From assembly GCA_031553225.1 (NCBI GenBank), contig JAVBLU010000011.1, forward strand, positions 61,145-125,144: a stretch of DNA of 64,000 nt, written 5' to 3'. Of the stretch, positions 57,101 to 60,844 are shown in pieces (position 1 is the first letter of the stretch; each line of letters opens with the position of its first letter). The DNA comes from JAVBLU01 sp031553225 (GTDB lineage Bacteria > Bacillota > Clostridia > Christensenellales > UBA1750). The notes under the pieces are model-generated. The model saw only the letters and a program-made list of their open reading frames with translations. It made no database searches and was not told where the DNA came from. Position numbers and translations under genes: made by a program.

Positions 57101-59846
57101 CGAGGGCGACATCATCATCGTACAGCTCACGGGCGATGTGGGCATTGGCCAGGTGCACTCCCGCCTGGGCAGCGTGTCCATCGACAACGAGGAGCTGGGC
57201 ATCTACGGCGCTCCGGGCACGCACACCCACGTCATCGGCAACACCATCACCCTGTGGTGCTCCACGGGCGTGGGCACCGCGGATGCGCCCATACGCATCG
57301 ACCAGAGGACGACCAAACCCATCCTGGTTGCCACCATGACCGAACCCCTCGCCCAGGGCGACGGCGGCTATCAGATCCGCATCGTTCGCACGCCTGCGGG
57401 CAAATGGGCGCTCGAGGTGCGCATTGTGTACGACTGGATCCTTGCGCAGGACGCGCAGGCCGCGGGCAAGCTTATCGCCGCAGGCGGATCGGGCGGCGTG
57501 TACGTAAGCGAAGTGTCCGGCGACATGGGCCTTGGCAACGTATACTCGGAGGGCGACGTGGTGCTTACGGCCCCCGGCAGCATCTGGGACGTGCGCGAGA
57601 GCGGCACGGAGCTGCAGGATCCCAACGTGCAGGCTGGTAAAGCCGCCACCCTCACATCGCAAAACGGCTCCGTCGGCACGGCCGAAAAACCCGTTTGGGT
57701 GGACATTGCGAACGTTCTGCACGCGCAGGCCGCGGGCGACATCAACCTGCGCGACAAGGGCGACCTGAACGTGGTCGCCGACAGCGCGGACGGCCAGGCA
57801 AACCTTCAGGTGGACGGCGCGCTGGCCCTGTCGAACACGCAGGGCGATCTGGTGCTCGGCCGCATCTCGGCCGGTGGCGACGCCTTCATCACCACATCCA
57901 CCGGCAGCCTTGTGACGGGTGACCGCCTGGGCGCTGCGGCCAACGTCAAGGCGAAGGGCCTTGAAATGTACGCGATGAACGGCGCGATCGGCGCGCCGGA
58001 TCGGAAGATGCTCATCGACACGAACGCGGCCGCCGGCGGCGCGCTGAGCGCCTTTGCCCTGCGGGGCATCTACCTGCGCGAGGTGACGGGCGACCTGGTG
58101 ATCGACATGCTCGCCACGGCGGGCGACGCGGACCTCTCCGCCCCGGGCAGCATCACGGACACGGACACGCGCAACCTGGTGATGAAAGCCTACGAGGCGG
58201 CTCTTGCGGCAGCGGCCGCGCAGCGCGACCTGGACGACGCGCAAACCATCCTGAACAACTGGCTGGCGTACCTGGCGGGCGCGCAGATCCTGAAGGACAA
58301 CAAACCCTACGCCGCGGCCGTAAAAGAAGCGGAGAAGACGGATAAGGCGTATCAGGATGCGCTGGCGCGCATCGACGTGCTGAACACCGCGCTGCTCGAC
58401 CCCAAGAACAAGGGGCAGGAAAAGCAGATGCAGCGGGAGTTGGACGCTCTGACCGCCGCCCTTCCCGGTATGCTGGCGGCCCGCGGCAACGCGGCCTCGG
58501 CGCTGCAGGCATTCCTTGACGCCTTCGCCGTGCAAACGCAGGCCTTAGCCGGCGCGCGTGACGCTCTTCTTTCCCCGCGCGACGTAGCCCGGCTGGCGGC
58601 GGAGATCGCCCTGCAGACGGCAAAGGGCGCCACGCCGAACGTGGTGGTACAAGGCAACCTCACCCTGACGGCCGGCGGCTCCATTGGCGCTCCCGGCAAT
58701 CCCTTCGGCGCCAGCTGCGGCGGCGCGGTCATCCTCAAGCCGGGCGGCGCGGGGGCCCAGGTGCATGCGGAGTTCTTCTCGCCGCTTACCCTGGGCGCGC
58801 CCATATCGGCCGACGTCATCCGCCTGTACACGCTGGGCGATATCCTCGCGGCCACCGGGCTCAGCGGTACGCTGCTGGAGGCCGGGGAGGCCACCCTCGC
58901 CGCGCTGGGCGGCGACATCGGCAGCGCTGTGCGGCCTCTGCGCACAAGGATCGGCCGGCTTGCGGCCATGGGGCGGCGCGTTTTCATCGGCAACACGGGC
59001 GATCTTCAGGTGGACGGCATCGTGGCTGAGGCGCTCACCCTGTCCACCACAGGCGCTATGACTGCGGGCGCGGACATCGGCGGAGCGCACGTCATTGCAA
59101 ACAGGGCCAGCCTTACCGCCGGCGGCGACATCGGCGCCAAAGACAAGCGTCTCGCTCTGGACGCGGGCGAGCTGACCGGCAGCGCCCGCAACATGTTCCT
59201 GCGCAGCCTGCGCGGCCTGATCACCTTTGGCGAAGTGATCGTTGGCTTCACCTGGTTTGATCTGATCGCCAACGGAAGCGTCATGGGCGGCACCATTCGC
59301 AGCGGCAACCTGAACATAGACGCAGCGGGTGCGGTCGGCGCGCCTGGGGCTCCGCTGGTCATCTACGTGCCCGGCTGGGTCATCATCGTTAGCCGGCTGG
59401 GCGAGATCCACTTCATCAACCTCGCGGTGAAACCCGAGGACGGCACGGGCAGCGGCCCCGAATTTGACCCGGGCGGAAAGCCCTGGCAGGACGAGCGTGT
59501 GCCCTACGGACCGCTGAAGTACAAGAAAATCGCCGCCAACGGCAGTATCGTGCTGCGGCCGTGCGCCATGTGCGGCATGCCCCTAGCGGGCTGCGACTGC
59601 GACGATTGCGGGTGCGATGAGTGTGCGGACGGGCGTCCCTGCATCGCCCACCGGATGGGCATCTGCTGCGCTTGCCTGCGCAAGCTGCTGCTCCTGCCGC
59701 CTGCCGCACGCATTGCCGCGGTACGCCGGCTCATGGCAAACCTCGTCAACATGGGCGTCATCATCGAGCCGCGGCTTGTACGCCTGCTGGACGACGCCGT
59801 GATCGTCGTGGACGAGGACGGCGGGTGCCTCTGCGGCGCCGCATAG
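36195..59846 (+). CDS. Giant (7,883-residue) secreted repeat protein, LktA-type filamentous adhesin-like
   Basis: One uninterrupted frame of 23.65 kb, preceded by GGAGGGG. Layout by residue: signal peptide 1-34 (cleavage near FAEG); Pro/Ala/Glu-rich stalk 35-150; Thr-Pro-Thr-Ser linker ~152-177; region ~180-760 with isolated RTX-like nonapeptides (DGDDDLDLM, GGKGNDRLQ, GGAGDDTIT, GGAGNDTVD); then thousands of residues of short beta repeats with a ~53-residue period, clearest at ~2636-3366. Lys/Asp-rich linkers interrupt them (~1243-1274, ~1430-1535, ~1896-1924, ~2136-2275). Helical insertions lie at ~6790-6940 and ~7330-7475. The tail (7790-7883) is cysteine-rich. The repeats resemble those of Fusobacterium leukotoxin LktA and bacterial filamentous adhesins, so I infer a surface fibre. 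There is no LPXTG, SLH, choline-binding or LysM anchor. No catalytic domain was recognised. Predicted mass is roughly 0.8 MDa. Confidence 0.9.
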   Translation: MKAIWHGKTVKALVALLMAMLLFGLGLTTAFAEGALPGEESAQTQDASAPAEGPSAPAEEPPQSAQESSAPVEGQPDPAHDPAAPTDDPSAPTGENGENEETAAPADAQGEPATPADAGAGDDELATPTGAEEPAAPMMAAAEMSAMEESPASTPTSTPTSTPTSTPTSTPTSTQTSNDKKENYAVPEGEATFKIMKDGKETEVKFANDPSGNAVQKALAEAVRHLASESSLTSFTIVVADGVFQGGLTISTATDTDLGKIIAEMAAGGKSLNADLVITIAAKDALDKDTNKPTAASKGNVQFEGDISVFGLNVILAGLYMAGEGMVKVSSATSFAYYGTAMDDDVVIRVDGVTNTVTIELGDGDDDLDLMIVQRPSITFELTQDEYEKIKDLDKLDPASITDTDKKAAAQKVVDALKSGATPTSLTASVKGGKGNDRLQVALYNGTSLALKKAEGENGEKKDDGASVKVDVSRTALSILGEDGLDEIFLRGGVATSEGHKLACAMLDYVAATATSASPTTIAIDGGAGDDTITVDTTLAFAALGGADIDVAGGDDFDRLHLTGKLDTEAAEDQRITGTATGTSTELQLKAMAQLISYKGTPLQSETNVRRDMAVSAKGFEALTDRLENKRKVTLSEATTGEAQSFTDYVIDVVEGAAVSLVCALLAPAGGNILTSIIAAARELRVVKLIAEAFNVFLRGEDIEIAGEVKGLNVVIEGACTDRPLIGSGQNLQLNVDELSGGAGNDTVDFTLYSVETLARVLITEAGVVTADGLVDIEARSRQEAPLIPAVIASYVNTNPFGLKLGEAIVDIRGAVKAAAGFVHAKAVIEAFINTTNGGQTDYVPFAAGAAATKANVFLSGDASVEAKTGVQLLALSHVAVTCIASGGDLPLSLAAAVVQAAANVGLRGNARLSSEGYADLKAKNRVYAKAVATGRVPEGTATDRAAGVYIAVGVVGQDTDAFVADGASIKAKDARILALAKQDTNIIATSTPGTTTNVKATSQRANAAATSVLGALENQGVADWFATSTSKAKDKETGPDKQVEDGTSQAKPEGDTSSTQFVGALAFLYDSVNTRARIETTGTVETSGAMALRTVAPMLAYVRADGSLYAGNQGGEDPDTAVGIAIALSIVDYYNEAAIKAGTVKAKDVGVSADSGRVSSHVLAKSGHAPAGADIGLAGAIAVHVLTLRNNALIAKDATVETTGGALSVESKGSAASTTVADASGTRETPADKKAEAGATATPTSTPTSTPTSTPTSTPTSTPTSTPTSTGTSKDNADSVGIGAGIAVFTGGYDYLAIVEDGAVLTGKEDAKFDQVSVSATFSGVETVFAAAGAKGGDAVVPVLVLDVSGAAVQASMGAGGKLKAAKGVTVKASNTLKRKLTASATEASTSVGFGGSFGISILNDSAQATLLRDIEAKSLTLDAQSAVSLKLDVKASAKGEKAESGAEKGGAKPASETSLDEQENGNPQGDPDDPSGEATKNLYDDDKAKADKFADKNVKTAVNQSSKVNTKNVNEKNTKDNTDNRQRAQTAEGNVQVAAAFALNIMFNKATAEIGSGLSIKADDVAVRALIDTDAELKANASATSSTTGVGVGVAINIVEYVARALVGDSAITAKNLAIVADAVEFVNRKACDDTVDALVLYIVNTYTLDKMLEKAWEYKNRATPTSTDTTGTATNTSGTTTIDQALLAFVHGVKSEATASNLADLKARAIQNVTTQLLTGRYGDEANDEWTSAANELAKYMIEMLNDSGFLKELLVDNAAWSADFKTPFDRLARPDVTDAKKVKDSVIQQIGVLLGNNDEVDGVGSKISTQAVSGVGASNVGVGGAVAIAVVHATVEAGLLPAATRKDTDVEVTGDAVITAGAAQQINTTASASADGKGQAVKNKDGKGKGSATPTSTDTSAATGTSATAGTGTSKSGKDDQTTVGVGASVAIAFSKLNVSAAVGENRSVSAGTFTMRALSIDGVETISVAGQDPLARSAEVAKADASGDAKKANNATAKDIAVDASVALSIIEVKLSAAFQQGALLKTTGGNTVNTTSGDEHAAPDMANVFISAEQRGKTSAQASGFALAGGQAAIGAAVAVNIINSDLLAAFLGEGSVNGRAKVVANAYNEDEANAIALVMGNSLDRYMAKLQNSASNDDKPGQSTTSTRAQNALSQFVKEQPKDQAKEGGSAGFAAAAEDKSKNENEPGIPLLTSVLRVLDIQTPGSPESASADDATKNNGKDGGGKETSGQKQDDSTKEKQRVNIAAAVAVNVTAHNATARVVSTLQSTALDVLAFNKGGFRTLGTGATVSTEDGNNNVAVGVAVGVNNNTANSYLGGNVTVQKKDGDPLDSGSVNVAAELTQNAEGRYRYLLGAQALAGNAGMGKGKVGAAGAVAILVADGKVCAIIEDQAVVTATSLTIMSTEKSRLALRAGGIDVGGASVGIGASFALVYAQNETRSYIGNNASITADTLTLGARKVRIDLSNTPPFDYSVFFTINGKAGEKGIVNVLYDEGDPLGTQVETQLELANVLQLLDILNYWTNFNYYVESIAGTIITKSDTTLALAGAFAMAFLKGKVESAVGENVTLNILGGDLNVSADADVTARVIAGAVTASKSSAGVGLSVGAYKDDSQVRAGIGDNTRASATGDVNVTAKNRQDAWVVTVAASVNLDGFGAGGAVNVILTDSGVEAYIGPDAQLGSSGGSIRVTAENDAQLVLISSSIMGSSGKTAAGGTVAVIITDSDTLATVGERARFQAYQDVLVSAQNKEALYNIMGSVSASKGDIGVAGNVGVLISRSLAQASLGNNAYARSTTGNVLVHARNDVTHYVILASVAVGTGDAAVGATVNISIFSRKALALVGEGAQIMAGKNAEAIATGDDWALFITCAGGYSGGAQVSGAIPVIIGESEVRAELGPRVRVEALDTVAVIAANDAHLYNIAASLSISGGDSAAVGATVSTLVLQSKVYALVGDEAYLRGYAAPVANAGVQLPNRSQRRRGVVVAALNNNDLVLVSASAGAGAGNTVVGVVDTLVLHNDVRAIIGNRVAINGSAARNADGSILTFSQDLGDEAQDVTVEAEEETNLLHVAGGIAIAGGTVGVGATAVITVYDHQVTASIGDGGCVAARGSVRVLASAVEKQILLAASIGVANTVAVSVGANVILYESDVLARLGGRVFASGSDVTVKADSRNDIIAIAAAASVSGTVSVTPVALILKFEGSTQALVADGADISAAVDVNITASSSENLDLIAAGVSVSGTAAVSGTVAVILSDIRTAAATGNDVRIYAARVSVTATDHYKLLGVAGTLAASGTAAVGVTAIVSILHNTVIAAVGARNDITATRAGIEGGVCVSAFSSRDVSNYAGTAAGGQAGVGQTVMVVVVGGRMDQDSADALGKGLRLNDLLTAAVGKAAPQAKDYVARQTDAGKASGSQSAADMLAGDGSRPAQTTVGTNGSFDGTGGYRDPSLDNDFNEGDENGSGENYAAGENPSQDIKNAGELGGYRPTYATRDVTVAAIGEGSKVHSNGDITVTAYDNLVADLITATLAVGAYAGVGSGVAVAILYGNVQAIVEAGATLSAEGDIIIQARAGSTPVSEDQDTQFVRDLNDALENSLQKPDSGASQISITSRTIRAVSLSAGGAFVGISVPVAYVGLYANVQAKLLGKVNGANSLYVNAAVDYPLVLAATLGIGAGFVGITGSVALVFTNCDVENAIGGNASVKDVINVFVESSIVSDATAAAASLAGGAVAVGVTVAVASNRTTAHTYIGRGAVVEAGIVSVLTQADVKARAYTVGAAGGAIAVQLAAAVAIVSPTILTYIGITPQGYDTAKPDSALPGGSVNASVLIVRNELTALGETTALVVAGGAIAVPVTVLLVFNQTNAYAGISRMDITAGSIIIEAYNDSTASSFMAALAAGAIAGGSSVAIVQLRSRNVADVDTSGVRVNATTMSLYAGSYLRPNQTMAEATAIAGSIGAIAVNMNVAIADNKAVNQASIRGTGTLALTGALNVNAYGVNRAKAEVYGVNAGAVTVGVFFALSLLQAEENAMVSAGTLSAGSIFVRAQLNDGLNEDVSLARLWTGSGALAETTANIAIAYGRAKAVASVGAGELNVNGAGNVTVSTSGTASVRAEIKNLSFSLISLGAMVGLAYAQNTFIAELNLPAYSTVNVGGGIGVVLNYTSNASADVTPSANGVSVSLVGIKVNLAYAGNRTTANARIKMEDETVSVTVGTDVNVTADGVARARAAINTPSLSVGLVNVVANVAVANLRATQNTGIAYGNFVSVRDINIKSILNYATVTPGASATIGGHGRATNISLVGLHANYASASANAVNNAYMVGTSVASGRDLYIQAQSSFVADATVPQSSGVGFVGLGVTVIKADAKGSMAANLNTDQAELHLRNVTVRADFNTYATATAAQPNGGFTFDVSLVSAQGNLAYAAADTEVRALIGGRGKVYATGDILVESLGRATAYANLPGTNLTVSGVRIAVNNAEARVSVQQSSLIENAFFAAMNAVVRARLNEGITDAAKALVGSNSGTSVTLVSGEISLAKADFQAVVQAYLDGVAFEVYGTLTVHTIARSTAFADVYTASTSVSLVNVSLVQATANAGGEFAARLGMGGTESYAGALVVRCDYNANAYAATGPAGGLSLSFFSAESNYALAEATAQAVSSLTGGHDARLFVYGSLVVDTAGAGRAEALARTVELAITLAKLAVNTADASFTAAQSAVISYNGLLNVAGGLTVRSYFNNEGSDKNTAVAKVGGIATSGMAIAMLNLDENSTHATSWLDNEAYINGTGRLLAGSALVWAVSETGADARAVNSTTIALVAGGKLSAFARTADVTRAYLWGVTLLTSIGDVEVIARGYSSSYAYAEVPQVFAFVAVPSAVAEAYAGVDNYRRTEATVFIGTNTTIESAGNVTLFAQNSPRVEAKVLNTRSISFASVGHFQSPTDMYMGAYASVYGGADVKAKGDISVRSLAAPYSTSQVQSSSLGIGFDVNTTRGYNQQDVESKVLVGAAKMAAGRDLTLYADAVSNMRAVSIVNTAGVYTGTQVAALNTLRRFVGVRVLPGAALSADTGTLLICAAAGEDDNVYAYAYLYTCGCINIGDARAGNYVFSDVGVSIAAGASVSNPFGTVDIRAVTAGGQSGRGYRAYSKADVDFSIYGDANVVGVISLDTITYVVIGESGTGLANITGRYVEINASYRNMNITSSAEATTYGIAVDPDAESTIRFEAYTSLRIMNADIRGYERINVKLGQTLPGDAPYMVHLINNSNATANGLGSSSDKAVTALTVISEMLIGEKVRMFGPDIAVDALYIPWQKTITRDDEEKTTLAYFRTLRIEPDTEFYVGYGLSGVLVDVTRGSGGEIVVRTIGFAPSARPSVSVSGPSGSETVTLGDIRGSAGSGRLVIGQIDEPLPYFFKVYGGGGALQGVDIVNRTLATLVLAGISMESTGAASAPVVLVGGMPRPDLIVGYMNANLSPVVNVESRMASDVFVQGLIDNHRGTVRFAWTGNNNAGGSLRAVEQLTTITGAGAVAPIWAHNLVIVNAASVGTAAARFCAYLFSTDTQAPAMDITVQGDAYLQLRGAEMRTVAALPAPGSYDLSPVARPPVFDRIAADGKLDLQIAQSTRIYRLQNSSTVAVWMPGTLEYITDALITLSADSPALNRQALERYATAYYPSSGVTAYSLPNGAVIYLDAVGRVVRVTEYVNGQLFDVTLPDIGFNDASHLLLLENGVTFDYTTGLLHVPEGTVFDVILDSIDAAWFRAQVESGTFQFVYADADGEHLAGIEYYGYDLVRNEHFYIVTGLRPSAQHMKDADAFAYLIGVWQNSMAVSILTHAMAQTGSTTQTRFLDGAYVWAGGQRVLVEHTDEHGVTHQYSLLVSLDDANRFYDRAAIRYSTIDNFAGTALSVRYDHNLQTWAVMGSNAAWIDVETITVGDLIRIVSSANIDSNVALLLDQMRRGYWAMDVKETDLTEYVCWSSTPGGEVDSFSMTHHIIRTMSAVLIDRAAGTMNISQDGTGSYTVELIPNDDYLHMVRIPGGMALQLHDSFYVPTNSMVSGRGFQLSDTLWVKRDGTVAVVHGDGQGRYNAVTMTGAALRTPGLIVYQPLAMTGLSVRAGQQLMLERLYDKLAVDFAGNYYYLNGASYVPAHTGSSVSTTEDFAVGDGTYLRGANVVRYSVSYSAMALMTVTRATLGARSITAYTLHTGPNEGYTVTSEGYVIPSGGWTPTQAQSLTGGQAYGIGSIEGDAGVRITLSYPDAILYDARGNLDAPNVTTSHSLTFVGEAPANGLGSYGNPLHIVAGDLGFETFTQADRLRMNAYLFTDQDLILRATLVDGCVLRLNARKYVNGDGPLEVIGGVLDIRAQGGLYLQDISAANSEVTLLSHQNLQVRNVALDNARADFSANHSVNDRGSITVQGGITATRSTLNANAGINLSVRGPIAMDNSRVELICLELMELQGINLRNGSYLYATAKDLIGYAAVEANRSQILMEADTLRVRSIRLDRSTATFTTISGGVDADVEVLSDILATSSTLSITAGGDISVRGRISLYDTQGALVSYGDLLVLGETLVRSGSYLYLFGTEVGLRSDVRVTDSRLTAEAANAQLINLFGDGAHIEISATYELTLQEMNLINGTLAQFGGGWAQVDGTIYVLSGSDLDMRFTGDILTQAIAIDHSKATLRSYYDTVATGLIEARNGSALILDAGGYLRMWLPGDYLYLDASSDVTLSAGLDIGLPHLYYIVDIPASKSLNITKVRSYYIEGVQLTGEPMARTRPADPAQGAGRDADGQIRTGDWLGEGGGETLAVLLEMQTPEELAKWMTGAMTRPEWAALIPKTTLVDLLAGKQIKEQTLKDLLVNDTFTMQRLNELLNQKKQPEGHEELADMLMSVIVAASLPDTNNPRGLEDTVRSWLLSALLKEEVADLDQVLVSLLTSEDIEELIARAWERADYDGQASTNPGLPAARPLNITVGKSTGYAYVQNEGDIIIVQLTGDVGIGQVHSRLGSVSIDNEELGIYGAPGTHTHVIGNTITLWCSTGVGTADAPIRIDQRTTKPILVATMTEPLAQGDGGYQIRIVRTPAGKWALEVRIVYDWILAQDAQAAGKLIAAGGSGGVYVSEVSGDMGLGNVYSEGDVVLTAPGSIWDVRESGTELQDPNVQAGKAATLTSQNGSVGTAEKPVWVDIANVLHAQAAGDINLRDKGDLNVVADSADGQANLQVDGALALSNTQGDLVLGRISAGGDAFITTSTGSLVTGDRLGAAANVKAKGLEMYAMNGAIGAPDRKMLIDTNAAAGGALSAFALRGIYLREVTGDLVIDMLATAGDADLSAPGSITDTDTRNLVMKAYEAALAAAAAQRDLDDAQTILNNWLAYLAGAQILKDNKPYAAAVKEAEKTDKAYQDALARIDVLNTALLDPKNKGQEKQMQRELDALTAALPGMLAARGNAASALQAFLDAFAVQTQALAGARDALLSPRDVARLAAEIALQTAKGATPNVVVQGNLTLTAGGSIGAPGNPFGASCGGAVILKPGGAGAQVHAEFFSPLTLGAPISADVIRLYTLGDILAATGLSGTLLEAGEATLAALGGDIGSAVRPLRTRIGRLAAMGRRVFIGNTGDLQVDGIVAEALTLSTTGAMTAGADIGGAHVIANRASLTAGGDIGAKDKRLALDAGELTGSARNMFLRSLRGLITFGEVIVGFTWFDLIANGSVMGGTIRSGNLNIDAAGAVGAPGAPLVIYVPGWVIIVSRLGEIHFINLAVKPEDGTGSGPEFDPGGKPWQDERVPYGPLKYKKIAANGSIVLRPCAMCGMPLAGCDCDDCGCDECADGRPCIAHRMGICCACLRKLLLLPPAARIAAVRRLMANLVNMGVIIEPRLVRLLDDAVIVVDEDGGCLCGAA
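36650..36727 (+). repeat. 12-bp tandem repeat encoding a Thr-Pro-Thr-Ser linker
   Basis: About six imperfect 12-bp units (ACGCCCACCTCC type) encode (TPTS)n at residues ~152-177, between the Pro/Ala/Glu stalk and the first folded region. Third-position differences between units argue against very recent expansion. Confidence 0.85.
39920..40014 (+). repeat. Second 12-bp tandem repeat encoding a Thr-Pro-Thr-Ser linker
   Basis: Seven to eight 12-bp units (ACGCCGACCAGC type), nearly identical to one another, encode (TPTS)n at residues ~1243-1274. The codons differ from the first linker (AGC rather than TCC serine), so the two arrays expanded independently. Near-identity of units makes length variation between strains likely. 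Confidence 0.88.
44100..46293 (+). repeat. Best-preserved block of ~53-residue beta repeats (13 units)
   Basis: Within the giant protein (residues ~2636-3366) thirteen successive units each open with a strand like DVNVTAKNRQD, SIRVTAENDAQ, DVLVSAQNKEA or DVTVKADSRND. A Gly/Ala/Val-rich strand pair follows (example GAGGAVNVILTDS), then a short turn such as AYIGPDAQL. Units are usually 53-57 residues. This is the period reported for LktA-type tandem repeats, and the alternating pattern suggests a beta-solenoid or stacked beta-helix. Confidence 0.75.
59562..59843 (+). other. Cysteine-rich C-terminal tail of the giant protein
   Basis: Residues 7790-7883 hold 13 cysteines. Eleven fall within 38 residues (7790-7827): CAMC, then CDCDDCGCDEC, then C, then CCAC; a final CLC lies five residues from the end. 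Asp/Glu and His7819 are interspersed. The remainder of the 7,883-residue protein has only scattered single cysteines. The helix between (LLLLPPAARIAAVRRLMANL) is amphipathic. I recognise no family; metal binding or inter-molecular disulfides are possible roles. Confidence 0.7.
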
Positions 59847-59869
59847 CCCGGCGCTTCAAAACAACGAGC

Positions 59870-59900
59870 AAGGCCGCCCGGCGTTTCGCCAGGCGGCCTT
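59870..59900. terminator. Terminator-like hairpin after the giant gene
   Basis: AAGGCCGCC (59870-59878) pairs with GGCGGCCTT (59892-59900), and GGCG pairs with CGCC inside around TTT. It lies between convergent genes; U tracts are short on both sides. Confidence 0.65.
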
Positions 59901-59916
59901 ATGCCTTGCAGAAACG

Positions 59917-60840
59917 CTACGCCTTGCGCGAAACAAACAGGCATGCCAGAGCGCCCGCCGCGGCCGAGACGGTCAGCAGCGCAAGGTCGGCGGGGGAGAG
60001 CGACATAAGGGACGTGGGGATAAAGAACGCGCCGACACCCAGCTGATAGAGGCGCCCTCCCAGCATGCGGTACTCGCCGTAGTACATCACAAGGCACACC
60101 GCCAAGGCGGCGGCAGCGGAACAGCACGGTGCCGCGCGCGCAAGCCGCGCGGGCAGCGCGCTGCCCGCGAACACGCCCGTCGACGCGGCCATAACCACAA
60201 AAAAGAGCGCGGTGAGCCCGGCCGAGAGGGGGGAGAGGAGGTCGGTGGACGTGCGGAAGAATCCTGTGAAATTAGCGAACACGCAAAAGCCCAAAAACAC
60301 CGCTGTGCAGACGAGGCGCGCGGTTTGTGCGGCGCGGCCGCGCGCGTCTGCGCGGGGGCGCAGAAAGCCGTATACCGTGCCCAGGGCCATGGCGATAAGC
60401 AGAAGAGACACGAGGTAGTAGTGAATGCGGAAGGCCCCGTCCAGGTACCCGGACAGGCTGAGCAGCAGCGCCGAGCGCGCGGCGGGCGTGGCGATACACG
60501 AGGCCAGCTGCATCAGCACGGCGTTCTGGAACGCTGCCCCGCGCACGGTCAGCTGCTCCATGGCGTACTCCAGCGGAAAGAACAACGCCAGGCCGCACAG
60601 CGCCGCCGCGCCAGCGGCCCAGCGCCCGAGGCGCAGCAGGAGCGGCGCGGCCGCCGCCGCAATGAGCACGCTGGCGCTGACGGCCGTGTAGGGGATAACG
60701 TAGCGCGCGTACTGCCAGGGTTCGATGCCCCCGTTCACAAGCGCCAGAACAGCTATGCGCACCCCGAAGAATAGCGGGTAAGCCGACAGCGCGGCCACCG
60801 CCGCAAGACACCAGGCGTAAGTCCTCTTGTTGTAGAGCAT
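59917..60840 (-). CDS. Polytopic membrane protein of unknown function
   Basis: A 307-residue protein with about eight hydrophobic segments covering nearly its whole length and little loop sequence; the central cytosolic loop RPRADARGRAAQ is basic. I recognise no family. It starts 4 bp after the TSUP gene stop, and its Shine-Dalgarno (AAGGGGTGA) lies inside the end of that gene, so it is the last cistron of the four-gene operon. A transport or transporter-accessory role is plausible from position only. Confidence 0.75.
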   Translation of the reverse strand: MLYNKRTYAWCLAAVAALSAYPLFFGVRIAVLALVNGGIEPWQYARYVIPYTAVSASVLIAAAAAPLLLRLGRWAAGAAALCGLALFFPLEYAMEQLTVRGAAFQNAVLMQLASCIATPAARSALLLSLSGYLDGAFRIHYYLVSLLLIAMALGTVYGFLRPRADARGRAAQTARLVCTAVFLGFCVFANFTGFFRTSTDLLSPLSAGLTALFFVVMAASTGVFAGSALPARLARAAPCCSAAAALAVCLVMYYGEYRMLGGRLYQLGVGAFFIPTSLMSLSPADLALLTVSAAAGALACLFVSRKA

Positions 60841-60844
60841 ACGC

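Noticed and set aside
55728..58535. A 935-codon antisense open frame
   Set aside because: Shadow of the giant gene; no start signal or recognisable domain.
59562..59843. C-terminal LPXTG or SLH anchor
   Set aside because: Neither an LPXTG-like motif followed by a hydrophobic stretch and basic tail nor SLH repeats are present in the last several hundred residues.
36195..59846. Giant gene as a polyketide synthase or non-ribosomal peptide synthetase
   Set aside because: No ketosynthase, adenylation, condensation or carrier-protein motif; it has a signal peptide and beta repeats instead.
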